A stretch of 64,000 nucleotides of DNA from Eutreptiella sp. 'Long Island Sound 2002' (Eukaryota; Euglenozoa; Euglenophyceae; Eutreptiales; Eutreptiaceae). Position 1 is the stretch's first letter. Each line of letters opens with the position of its first letter. Of this stretch, positions 21,801 to 29,741 are shown one piece after another. The stretch spans positions 37,170,063 through 37,234,062 of the forward strand of contig OZ038385.1 in assembly GCA_964036045.1 (NCBI GenBank). Reading direction: 5' to 3'. The notes under the pieces are model-generated. The model was not told where the DNA came from, ran no database searches, and saw nothing but the letters and a program-made list of their open reading frames with translations. The position numbers and the translations under genes are program-made.

Positions 21801-23746
21801 TTGTACTCCAGGACTAGGCCAGCGTCGATACATTCTTGTATCTGTCGCTCAATCTCGTCGGCCTGCTCTTTAGGAGCTGGATAGGGTCTCCTCCGGATCT
21901 TGTGACCCACGAACTCGGGTTTCAGCTTGAGGTCCATCTGTACCAGCTTGTCGCATGAGGCTGGAGGGGGTAGTTCTCCGAACACCTCCAGATAGGTCCT
22001 TATCAGCTTTTGTACCCGCGGGTCCAGTACCTTGATCTTGTCCTCCATGTCCTCGTCGGAGTGTAGGTTGCTTGCCCCTTGAATAGACGTCGGGAGGTGG
22101 TCCTCCACCGACTCTTCGCCCGCGGTAGCATCCTTCAGCCCTTGGTAGGCATACAGAAGGTCTTGCTCAACCATCTCCGGTGGACGATGGCAACATAGGC
22201 ACGCTTTAGGGGGTTCACATACACATTCCTCCGAGAGGTCGTCCTCATCTGGGGTCCTCACATGGGCACCCCATACGCTCTTCATGAGCTTGAGATCTAC
22301 CTCCCTTTGCCAGGTGGTGATCTTCTGTTCGAGGTCCTCCTTCAGTTGGGATAGGTCTCCCATACGTCCTTGCTTCAGTGGCCACGAGCTGCGGGTAGGC
22401 TTCGCGTAGCATAGCTTTTTCGCCACCAACTTCCTCTTGGAATCCACATACTCCCTGAGCCTGGATCTAGGGTGCAGCTCTTCATCCACGGGGTCTTCCA
22501 CCCTCATGGAGAGTAGGGGTCTTAGTGGGGCGACGTACTCGGCGTTCTCCACTTCTTCCACCGCAGTCTGCATGAAGAAGGCGTCGTGCTCAGTTTCGTC
22601 GTCTGAGTGGATAGAGCTAGGTAGCTCAGATAGTCCACACTCAGAGACTCCATCAGGAACAGGTACATGACAGGGAGAGTTGGGGGCGTTAGTGTCAGTC
22701 ACGACGTACTCATCTCCTCCGGGTGTAGTTTCAACAGCATCTTGAGGTCGTAGGCGATCCTTCAAGTCACCCAAGGCGAGTCCATCGCTTTCTCGTTGTA
22801 TAGCCTGGACCAGAGTAGGGTCCAGGTCTTCCCAGGGGATGGTGGTAAGACCTCCGTCCACCACGCTGAGCATACTCCCCCATCCGGGCTTCCCAATGGG
22901 CGTCTTGCGTCCCAGAGGCACGTAGATGGCCTCATCAGGTAACCGCACAGAGCTGATAGTCAGCTTGTCAAGGAGGGTTCGCCAGTACTCGTTGCCCCCA
23001 TGGGCTCCCCAATCGGGGGAACACAGGACCATACGGGAACGTTCCAAGGCCACCTTGGTCAGCACCTTCCCCAGTTCACTGAATCTGGGGTTCCCGTAGG
23101 CCATCCCGAAAGAGGGCCAGTAAAATTTGTAGCTGCAGTTCTTCCCCTTGCTGCAGTATAGGTCCAGTACATGCTGCTTGTCGCTGGCGAACAGTTCCAC
23201 ACTTAGGTCTTCTCGAGAGTAACCCAACTCCTTCAGACCTTGGTCTAGGACTTCCCCCAATAGTTGATAGTCCTCAGTTTTGGAGGCCGCCATCATGTTC
23301 GAGGGCTCCTCCTTCGATAGTCTCAGGTAACTCGAGGTATGTTCCGACTGCTCCAGTGGCACAGACTCTCTGCCACTGCCGTGGTCCACGTACAGGAGGT
23401 AGGGCGCTTGCAGCGTCAGGGATTGTATCTGGGAGTGCTGCACGAAGAAGTCAGTACCCAGTACAAAGTCGAAGGCATCAGTGTCCATCACATAGAACCG
23501 ATGGGCGATAGTCTTGGAGCCCATAGGTACCTCCACTTCGCAGTCCCCGCAGCTGTGCACCACATGTCCATCCCCCATCCGTATAGCGGCGGTGGTCATG
23601 GTGTTCTTCAGGCTCCCACAAGGTAAAATTTTCTTGGCCACTATCGATATTGTGGCTCCAGTATCCAGTACCCCCAGGTATTCACGTCCCCCTAGTCGGA
23701 TACGTACCCAAAACACCAGGTCTTGGGTGCCACCAGAGCGTCCCCG
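18818..23746 (-). CDS. pol: Pol of element A: protease, MTase-like, RT, RNase H, integrase, chromodomain
   Basis: Open for 1,642 codons after the gag TGA and in the same frame. No ATG precedes the protease and homology begins at about VFWVRIRLGG, so expression by readthrough from gag is likely. Residues counted from the GTG at 23716: aspartic protease DTGAT (18-22); an adenine-methyltransferase-like block (about 172-255, VELFAS, YGNPRF, PDWG); a Cys cluster (CVCEPPKACLCC, about 500); RT (about 640-830) with HIDD where YxDD is usual; RNase H (from about 925, VTDAS, YEQELLAG, CDQEP); integrase zinc site H-x4-H...C-x2-C (about 1170-1215) and core D, D, E (YVDYTE, NSDEDVR, CERQ, about 1240-1340); chromodomain (about 1547-1607, TLWEGF, ATWEP). 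All catalytic acids are present. It ends in TGA. Confidence 0.95.
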   Translation of the reverse strand, partial: RGRSGGTQDLVFWVRIRLGGREYLGVLDTGATISIVAKKILPCGSLKNTMTTAAIRMGDGHVVHSCGDCEVEVPMGSKTIAHRFYVMDTDAFDFVLGTDFFVQHSQIQSLTLQAPYLLYVDHGSGRESVPLEQSEHTSSYLRLSKEEPSNMMAASKTEDYQLLGEVLDQGLKELGYSREDLSVELFASDKQHVLDLYCSKGKNCSYKFYWPSFGMAYGNPRFSELGKVLTKVALERSRMVLCSPDWGAHGGNEYWRTLLDKLTISSVRLPDEAIYVPLGRKTPIGKPGWGSMLSVVDGGLTTIPWEDLDPTLVQAIQRESDGLALGDLKDRLRPQDAVETTPGGDEYVVTDTNAPNSPCHVPVPDGVSECGLSELPSSIHSDDETEHDAFFMQTAVEEVENAEYVAPLRPLLSMRVEDPVDEELHPRSRLREYVDSKRKLVAKKLCYAKPTRSSWPLKQGRMGDLSQLKEDLEQKITTWQREVDLKLMKSVWGAHVRTPDEDDLSEECVCEPPKACLCCHRPPEMVEQDLLYAYQGLKDATAGEESVEDHLPTSIQGASNLHSDEDMEDKIKVLDPRVQKLIRTYLEVFGELPPPASCDKLVQMDLKLKPEFVGHKIRRRPYPAPKEQADEIERQIQECIDAGLVLEYKDGDYPLHCSPCFLVAKPGSTAKRLVVDYGELNKKTLNHSGSIPNMESTLEKIASCRYKTKMDKRSGFWQVDLTPNAQELLAFITPQGRVFKWKVMPFGVANAPALFQELMNKILSILRRRPKVQELISRGAQMEAHIDDVCLGTNTQEDHLILLGEFFAVCQENHTRLKLEKCEFMQETMQYLGFDVGYGWWTPAASKAKPLMDAKVRHEDPKKGLHDVRSFIGACNFYRRHIKNFTYTSAVLTDLIKKSTTWRWGPQEQQAFDELKDKVANAKCLGVPRAQGEIILVTDASNVGGGGTLFQWQALEKEEFDSAISQWGTEGLNRDGTLKHSYPDDKWVLVPLGHWNWKWNQARGNYSTYEQELLAGMLVLSSQARLLGSNPVVWLCDQEPVRSFQKGPPPEKAKLRRWWTYLSQLRLTVHHIQGVKNECADYISRNNFDALIGARSEALAKEAFSRMDVHLDLNMTMIRPLDGLQQSEYLQEFGDIYRRLEKRLEPLLVNQDQWKRDKSYLWHEDRIVVPSDRVPALLKWTHESSGHVGADRTLRLFKQWFHTTWTDDQLRKTLLPIVDKCPCRSCKPGDIRDRGLYSTLPIPHCANSVLYVDYTEMPKFGGYDFALVVTCGLTRFTRVFPCTKHITGEETIKILLEEWFCVYGAPKEINSDEDVRVRSDTGWYKRVLRSLNVQVSTGIPYSHTSNPLCERQIRVLKENVRIWCKTERTRDWVRLLPVISLMMNSQESSATGYSPHELFMGRPAWFLHAPYPEDTHSSVGEWVQEQQAKVDKAKAMLQRVRERQWNKKNKHRVPATYQEGDWVLVHHSRLPAWPRSTSDDPYFGPYKILSVDGHRITVRCSPRLGGTLVCAAQHLKRYHDPEDLCGEEWELNDEEIAALDLQGAASPMEVEGELPDMNAEEMAKEGFYLVKSVLRHRYRQGWRFLTLWEGFGVEEATWEPFSAFVLPEGRLNSVLVDYLSQNNLGELLRLAEMLASKNKARD

Positions 23747-23752
23747 TCAGAA
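23741..23752 (-). promoter_or_regulatory. Leaky stop candidate between gag and pol (TGA CGG)
   Basis: gag and pol share one frame and are separated only by TGA at 23747-23749 followed by CGG. UGA-CGG is one of the readthrough contexts described for plant RNA viruses and alphaviruses. The same layout recurs in B (TGA CAA) and D (TAG CGG). Confidence 0.65.
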
Positions 23753-26248
23753 CTCCGCGGGACAGGTCACCTCGAACCCCTTGTTCCGCAATTTGCGGGC
23801 CATCCTCATGAAACGGCTTCTCTTCTTGGCGTTGCCGTCGTCACCACCTTCATGCTCACGCTTGGCTCCTTGTTCTTGCTGGGCCTGCGTCTGTGAGCGT
23901 GTGGTAGGTCCAGACTGCCCTCCAGAGGGCTCGGAGTTCCCCCCTGGATTAGGGTTGGGGTTACCTCCGTTCTTGTCCTTGTTCTTGTTGTCGTTCTGGC
24001 GATTAGCGCCTCCTCCTCGTCCGCCTTGACCCTTGTCTTGACCACCTTGACCACGTCCTTTCGACTTGCCCTTGCCGGAGTCGTTGCCTTTGGCCTTGCC
24101 TCCACCTTTGCCTGAGCTTTTGCCAGGATCTTCCCCCTTAAGCTTCGCCGATAGGCGTTGCTTATGGTAGCACTCGTCCTCATAGTGCTTCCGCTTACCG
24201 CAGAATGCACACGTGATGGTGCAGCGGTAATGATCCGGCATCTTCACCTTGGCGCCGGTGATCTTTTCCTGCTGCTTCCCCTGGACAACAAAGCAGTCTC
24301 GCTGCTCGCAGTCGGAGGCATGCTGCAGGTGGCCCTGTTCATCTCTGGCATCACACCAGAATAGCTCCTTCACGTTCTCCATTAGGCGGGCGTGGGCGTG
24401 TTTGGGGGTAGTCCCCTGCCCAGGTCGGGACCCTTGGTACCCTTTGCCTCCAGAACCTCCACCACCAGGACGGTAGTGGTTCAGGTGTTGGTCGCTCTCC
24501 TTCTCCAGCGCCATCTCCAGGAGCAGCACGCATAGATCCTCGTAGCGGAGGGATCTAGCCTTGCGCTCAGCCGTCAGACGGCACTCGTCCCATAGCTCAC
24601 GGGGGAGCTTGGAGCACAACCAAAACAGCAGGTCGTCGCTGCTGTAGGAACCGGGCGTCAGTCGCCCAGCCCAGTGGTCCAGGTCCGCCAACAGCTCGGA
24701 GACCCTGCCGGGTTTGGGGTTGTTCGGCAGCATGGGCAGGTTCTGGATCTCGGCCCTGATGGAGAGGTCGGTCTCGTAGGTTGGGTACTGCCTCTCCAGG
24801 GCAATCAACACGTCGGCAAAGGTGGCGGAGTTGGTGACGATCTGCCTGACCTGCTTCTCCAGGTACTTCGTCTTGCAGCACTGCAGGAGCAGGTCGCACT
24901 TCACTCGCCCACTCGCGTGGGTTTGGCCGGTCAGTCGTAGAAACCGGCCAAAGTTCTCAGCGAACTCGCTGAGGTCCTTGCCTGTGAATTCAGGCAGGTT
25001 CACCACTATCTTGGAGGTGGCAATAGCCTTCGCCTCCTGAGCTCGGCGTCCTTCAGGGCGTCGGGTCTTCTTCTTCTTCTTCTTCTTCTTCTTACCCTTG
25101 GAGTCCTCGGGGTCCTCAGGGTCTTCGTCATCCGATGGCGAAGAAGAAGTCATCGAAGGCGGCCCATCATCGGAGGGGTCTCCGCCTAGATCACTGGAGC
25201 CATAAGGCTCCACGTCCACCATAGCCCTTAGGGCTGTCAGCCCCAGCTGGTCCAGCTCGGCCCTCGTCGAGTTCGTCACGTGACTGTAGGGCGGCTGGGC
25301 TGTCCTCGGGACGAATGGGCTTCTTGGTACTGCTGCAGGAGTCGGCATCGGTCGGCTCCTCAGGCTCCCCAGGGTATTCGTCAACCCTGCCGCCAGGTGG
25401 TTAGCCTGTACTCGGTGGGGTGACATCCCCACTGTCGTAGGTGACGCATGGGACGGGATCATCAGGGGCTGCAGTTTCTCCCTGATCTCTTGCGTGAGGT
25501 CGCTCACGATTTTTGAAGTGGCTCCTTGGAGCACCTCGTTGATCTCCGACCGCGTCAGGGACCTGTTGGAGGATCTTCCCGATCCTCTACTCCTGCCTCC
25601 CAGAGACTCTGGTCCTCTCCTCAACCCACTCAGGGGTGCATACCCAGGTGTACACCCAGGAGCATACCCAGGAACTTCCATGTAGGTTCCCGTGGCGTGG
25701 AGTGGATGGGGATGGTCAGCCGCATACCAACGCGGCGCAGAGCTGGAAGCCACCGGCTCACTGGCAGTAGTTGCCTCAAGGAGCGCAGTGGTAGGTGGGC
25801 CCATGCCATAGGCGGGGTAGTGAGGCATGCCAGTAAAGCCTGTGCCCTCTGCCATAGGCTGGTTGGTTGTGGAAGTGGATGTAGCGGCGGCTGGGTGTGT
25901 GGTGGTTATGGGAGAGGGTGATGCTTGGAGGCCAGAAGCGCTTGGTGCGCCTTCGAAGGTAGGGACATCCGTCGGGTCTTGCCCTTGCTCCTCTCCTTCG
26001 TCTGCTCCTTCTCCAGCATCCTTCTCGCTCTCGTTTCCTCTCTTCCTCTTCACAGGCTGAGGCTGAGAGACCATTTCCTTCACCGACAGGGCCCCAAAGG
26101 CCGTCTGGAGGCCATCCAAGGAGTCCTCCGCCGTATCCATTGGCCCATGTAAGGGCTCCACCGAAGGTACAGCGTCAGGCGCCGGCCTTGCCGGTGTCTC
26201 TGGCGCTGGCGCTGTGTTCACCTCGGCGTCCACTCTTCCTGGATCCAT
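23747..26248 (-). CDS. gag: Gag of element A
   Basis: 833 residues; ATG at 26248, 98 nt after the 5-prime LTR. It forms the particle that packages the element RNA. The N-terminal third is Pro/Ala/Ser-rich, then a Lys run, then a helical capsid-like core (VVNLPEFTGKDLSEFAENF through LFWLCSKLPRELWDEC), then a single CCHC zinc knuckle (CAFCGKRKHYEDEC, C-x2-C-x4-H-x4-C, about residue 678) and a Gly/Lys-rich tail. It ends FEVTCPAEF with TGA followed by CGG; the downstream frame stays open into pol. Related Gag is found in elements B and D. No ribosomal frameshift site is needed. Confidence 0.93.
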   Translation of the reverse strand: MDPGRVDAEVNTAPAPETPARPAPDAVPSVEPLHGPMDTAEDSLDGLQTAFGALSVKEMVSQPQPVKRKRGNESEKDAGEGADEGEEQGQDPTDVPTFEGAPSASGLQASPSPITTTHPAAATSTSTTNQPMAEGTGFTGMPHYPAYGMGPPTTALLEATTASEPVASSSAPRWYAADHPHPLHATGTYMEVPGYAPGCTPGYAPLSGLRRGPESLGGRSRGSGRSSNRSLTRSEINEVLQGATSKIVSDLTQEIREKLQPLMIPSHASPTTVGMSPHRVQANHLAAGLTNTLGSLRSRPMPTPAAVPRSPFVPRTAQPPYSHVTNSTRAELDQLGLTALRAMVDVEPYGSSDLGGDPSDDGPPSMTSSSPSDDEDPEDPEDSKGKKKKKKKKKTRRPEGRRAQEAKAIATSKIVVNLPEFTGKDLSEFAENFGRFLRLTGQTHASGRVKCDLLLQCCKTKYLEKQVRQIVTNSATFADVLIALERQYPTYETDLSIRAEIQNLPMLPNNPKPGRVSELLADLDHWAGRLTPGSYSSDDLLFWLCSKLPRELWDECRLTAERKARSLRYEDLCVLLLEMALEKESDQHLNHYRPGGGGSGGKGYQGSRPGQGTTPKHAHARLMENVKELFWCDARDEQGHLQHASDCEQRDCFVVQGKQQEKITGAKVKMPDHYRCTITCAFCGKRKHYEDECYHKQRLSAKLKGEDPGKSSGKGGGKAKGNDSGKGKSKGRGQGGQDKGQGGRGGGANRQNDNKNKDKNGGNPNPNPGGNSEPSGGQSGPTTRSQTQAQQEQGAKREHEGGDDGNAKKRSRFMRMARKLRNKGFEVTCPAEF

Positions 26249-26331
26249 CTTAATCCACCCTTCTGCTTATGTTTGCCTGCTCGGAGCACTGGTTGTACGG
26301 CGCGGGGTCGCTGCCGGTGCACAGAGACAGG

Positions 26332-26347
26332 CTGCCTCTTGCTACCA
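26332..26347 (-). other. Primer-binding site of element A
   Basis: On the minus strand TGGTAGCAAGAGGCAG follows the 5-prime LTR (its first T is the last LTR base). It is identical to that of B. Confidence 0.7.
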
Positions 26348-27164
26348 GAAAAGTTTATAGTGTTTTCAGCACTGTGTTTTTGCTTCTCCTGCTGCTTGTT
26401 GTTGCTGTAGGGTGTCCTGCTGCTGGTTTTGGATGATGAAAAGCTTTTGTTTGTTGAAATACAGTAAAGCCAACTCAATCCAGGATAGCCCAAGCCAATA
26501 GTATGCAAGGAGAAGGTAATTCAGGATCAAAGCATGAAGGGCTGCAGTGTATACAGTGAAAGATGATTAGATATTCACAGAAACTGCAACTCAGGATACA
26601 AATGAATGCATATTCACAGAGATAGCTGCAATGTTTTGGGAAAAGAGTTAGAAAACTGCCTCAGGATCACTCTCTCTCCATAGTGCCATCTTAGGAGATG
26701 TGCACTCTTTGTTTTGGCTCCCATATGTGCTGAGGTGGCATGGTATGTGGCGATGAGGTCACTGCCATGTCACATGGGATCTTCCTACTCACATGGGATC
26801 TTCCTACTTAGTTTAGGCTGACCAGGAATTGAACCCAGGACCTCTCAAAAAGAGGTGCCTAACCCCCTATGGTGCATACCACTAGGGCAGATAAGTATTC
26901 ATGGAAAAACATAGATAAATTCATAGGCTCTACCTTAGGTATGTCAGTTCTCAGTCAACTCAGGAAAAGATGTTTTACTTCTGATTGAAAGGGGATTAAG
27001 GGGTCCACTCCATATCCTGATTGGGTGTTTGGTTCCATAGGTCAAAATGTGTTCTCACCACTTTTGGCTGGACCAATACTAAGATAAAAATGCATGGTTG
27101 CTCAGTGCATCTCTAATACAACTAGAGTATGTCCTAAAGCAATGGAAAAGCACTTTTTCTTACT
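26347..27164 (-). repeat. 5-prime LTR of element A (818 bp)
   Basis: Direct repeat of 15730-16547. It presumably holds the promoter; the tRNA-like block lies at 26813-26896 here. It is followed by the TATAC target duplication at 27165-27169. Confidence 0.95.
26813..26896 (-). promoter_or_regulatory. tRNA-like block in 5-prime LTR of A
   Basis: Same sequence as 16196-16279. In this LTR it lies upstream of the transcribed body and could act as an internal promoter-like signal. Confidence 0.4.
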
Positions 27165-27169
27165 TATAC
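27165..27169. other. Right target-site duplication of element A (TATAC)
   Basis: Partner of 15725-15729. Gag of B resumes directly after it. Confidence 0.95.
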
Positions 27170-28181
27170 TATGCCAGTACCTGCTTTCACTTCTCAGAGT
27201 TGCCTACGTGGCCCTGAGTCTCTTGGTGTAAGGAGTAGAGGATCTGGAAGATCCTCCAACAGGTCCCTGACGCGGTCGGAGATTAAAGAGGCTCTCCGAG
27301 GAGCTACCTCTGAACTTGGTGGTGATGTCACTCAAGAGATTCGGGCTAAACTGGACCCCCTGATTCCTCCCCAAGCGTCACCTACCATCGTGGGAGTCTC
27401 ACCTCACCGAGTACAAGCCAATCACCTGGTGGCGGGGTTGACAAACACCCTGGGAAGCCTGAGGAGCTGACCGATGCCGACCGCTGCTGTGATACCGAGA
27501 AGCCCTTTCGTACCAAGAACGGCCCAGCTCCCCTACAGCCACGTGGAGAATTCCACGAGAGCCGAGCTGGACCGGTTGGGGCTGACAGCCCTGAGGGCAA
27601 TGGTTGACATGGAGCCCTACGGCTGTAGTGACCTAGGCGGAGACCCCTCGGACGATGAGCCGCCGTCCATGACCTCCGCTTCAGCCTCAGAAGACGACGA
27701 CCCTGAGGACCCTGAGAACCCGAGCGGGCGGAAGAAGAAGAAGAAGAGCAAGACCAAGCGCCCTGAGGGACGTAGGTCCCAGGAGGCTAAGGCAATCGCC
27801 ACCTCCAAAATTGTGGTGAACTTGCCTGAGTTCACAGGCAAGGATCTCAGCGAGCTCGCTGAGAACTTTGGCCGATTCCTCCGGATGACCGGCCAAACCC
27901 GTGCTAGTGGGGGAGTCAAGTGCGATTTGCTCCTGCAGTGCTGCAATACCAAGTACCTGGAGAAGCAGGTCAAACAGATCGTGACGAAGTCCGCCACCTT
28001 CGCCGACGTGTTGGTTGCCTTGGAGAGACAGTACCCGACCTACGAAACAGACCTCTCCATCAGGGCCGAGATCCAGAATCTGGCCGTGCTACCCAACAAC
28101 CCCAAACCAGCCAGGATCTCCGAGCTACTGGCTGACCTGGACAACTGGGTGGGACGACTGACGCCGGGTTTCCTACGGCAG
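27170..28181 (+). pseudogene. gag of element B, middle part (first copy)
   Basis: Continues the Gag reading from 15729 (PVPAFTSQSCLRGPE). A TGA at 27468-27470 (GAGCTGACC) replaces the arginine codon kept in the second copy (GAGCCGACC near 32692). Reading then continues through the conserved capsid core to LTPG. Both copies carry the same extra T (GGGTTTCC near 28168) that shifts the frame, so this mutation predates the duplication. Insert G begins at 28182. Confidence 0.8.
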
Positions 28182-28497
28182 GAGGGCGCGCGCGGAGCTG
28201 CGGCCGCGACCCCGGCGGGCCGCGACACCGCCTCGGCCGGCCACGCCGCGACCCCCGGCACGCTGCGAACGCGGGGGACGGACCCCGCACGGGCCACGGG
28301 TGCCTCGCCGGCGGCCGCCGCGGCAGCAGAGGAGAACGAGGAGGGCGCGCGAGGGGTTGCGACCGCGGCCCCGGCGGGCCGCGCCACCGCCTCGGCCGGC
28401 AACGCCGCGACCCCCAGCACGCCGCGCAAGCGAGGGAAGAACCCCGCACGGGCCACGGACGCCTCACCGGCGGCCGCCGCAGCAGCAGCAGTGGGCA
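28182..28497 (+). repeat. 159-bp direct repeat at the left end of G
   Basis: GAGGGCGCGCG starts at 28182 and again at 28341. The two units stay alignable for about 155 bp with scattered substitutions. Confidence 0.75.
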
Positions 28498-29741
28498 GGG
28501 AGAGCGCGAAGTACCGCGCCCACGCCAACCCCACCCACACCCACACCAGCCCCCCCAAGCCGTTCCCCCCCAAGCCCTTCCCCCCGGGGCGGGAGCGGCA
28601 CGTCCGCCCCCCGGCGCGCGAGCACTCGCCGCCGGGCGTCACGCTGCCGCAGCTACAAAGGCAGCGGGACGCCTGGCGAGTGGTCCAGGAAGGGCGCAGC
28701 AGCGGGGGGGAGCAGAGCGCAGGCAGCGGACGGCGCGACTCGGGGCAGGGGGCCGGGAAGGGGCCAGGGCACTGGAAGGGCGCGCAGGGGCACAGGCAGG
28801 GAGCCCAGGTGCAGGGGGCAGGGCGAGGGGAGGTGGGTGAGCGGGCGGTCCAGGGCGTTGGGGACGGGAGGCGGGACCCGCGACACGGGCAAGGGGCTGG
28901 AAAGGGGCCCAAGGGCAAGGGCAAGGGCGCCGCGGGCCCCAAGGGACAGGCGGGACGGGGCATGGGAGCCCAGGGGGGAGGACGGGACGAAGGGAGGGGG
29001 GCAGAGGGCGGGGCGCCCCCGCAGCTGGACGTGCAGCCGGTGAGGTGCATCCCCCCCGGCATCCAACAGATGCCGGCACACCACGCCCACCACCACCACC
29101 ACCACCACCACCACCACCACCTCTACAACATCGACCCTGACGCCGGCAAGCTCGTCCCCCCCCAACCCCCACGACCCCGGCACCAGCCAGCCCCCCCCGC
29201 GCCGAGGGCGGGGCCGGCGCGGATGGCCTCGGCGGAGGGGGGGCGGGGCGCGGCATCGGCGCCGCAGGAGCAGGGGCAGCGAGGGGGGCCGGCACGGGGG
29301 GCAGAGGAGGGCCGGCCATGGGACCGGGACTGGGGCGCGGTCCCGGACCCTCTTGGGGAGGAGACCCTCCCCCTGGTGGGGGAGGTATACGGGTGGTTTT
29401 GCTGGGCCAACCAGGGGACCTCCAGGAGGTCGAGGAACCGGCCCTTCGATGCCGTGCTCCTCCGGAGAGACGGAGGAAACCGAGAGGTACCCCCGGGGGG
29501 GTGGGCAGCCCCAGAGGACCATGAGAGGGTCCTCAGGTCAGTGATCCGGGCGGCGTGGCCCGACAGGGAGCCGACGTGGCCGGCCTTCCTGGAAGGGGGA
29601 GCGGTGCTCTGCATCACGGATGCGGACGCCAACAACTGGCTCCCCCGGGCTTTGCGCAGCGCCCTCGCCCACTGGCGCTACCGCCGGCACAACCCGCCGC
29701 CGCCGCAGCCCCAGCCCCCACACAAGCGGCGGCGCAGGTGA
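28182..29741 (+). CDS. ORF in insert G, unknown, 5-prime truncated
   Basis: Open from the insert boundary, fused in frame to the broken gag, to TGA at 29741: about 519 residues. Order: two 53-residue repeats (159-bp DNA period, 28182 and 28341), a Pro/Lys/Gly-rich middle, a histidine run from (CAC)n at about 29080-29120, and a better-folded-looking C-terminal part (about 29290-29690) with WDRDWGAVPDPL, VYGWFCWANQG, RAAWPDREPTWPAFLEGGAV and LPRALRSALAHWRYRRHN. It ends with a basic tail. I do not recognise the domain. Its position suggests an ORF1-like protein of a non-LTR element, but no motif proves this. It has no own start codon that I can justify. Confidence 0.4.
   Translation, partial: EGARGAAAATPAGRDTASAGHAATPGTLRTRGTDPARATGASPAAAAAAEENEEGARGVATAAPAGRATASAGNAATPSTPRKRGKNPARATDASPAAAAAAAVGRESAKYRAHANPTHTHTSPPKPFPPKPFPPGRERHVRPPAREHSPPGVTLPQLQRQRDAWRVVQEGRSSGGEQSAGSGRRDSGQGAGKGPGHWKGAQGHRQGAQVQGAGRGEVGERAVQGVGDGRRDPRHGQGAGKGPKGKGKGAAGPKGQAGRGMGAQGGGRDEGRGAEGGAPPQLDVQPVRCIPPGIQQMPAHHAHHHHHHHHHHHLYNIDPDAGKLVPPQPPRPRHQPAPPAPRAGPARMASAEGGRGAASAPQEQGQRGGPARGAEEGRPWDRDWGAVPDPLGEETLPLVGEVYGWFCWANQGTSRRSRNRPFDAVLLRRDGGNREVPPGGWAAPEDHERVLRSVIRAAWPDREPTWPAFLEGGAVLCITDADANNWLPRALRSALAHWRYRRHNPPPPQPQPPHKRRRR

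Larger units (their letters stand above)
15730..27164 (-). mobile_element. Element A: intact chromodomain Ty3/gypsy retrotransposon
   Basis: A complete 11.4-kb minus-strand element. Order in its own orientation: 5-prime LTR (26347-27164), PBS, gag (26248-23747), pol (to 18818), 2.3 kb 3-prime non-coding region, polypurine tract, 3-prime LTR (15730-16547). The LTRs have equal length and I see no difference between them, the 5-bp target duplication is perfect, and both coding regions are open apart from the gag-terminal TGA. This indicates a recent insertion and possibly an autonomous element. It sits inside gag of its relative B. Domain order protease, RT, RNase H, integrase, chromodomain places it with Ty3/gypsy chromoviruses. 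Confidence 0.95.

Noticed and set aside
29080-29121. Natural histidine-rich metal-binding tract
   Set aside because: It is encoded by a pure (CAC)n repeat in low-complexity sequence and may be only a microsatellite.
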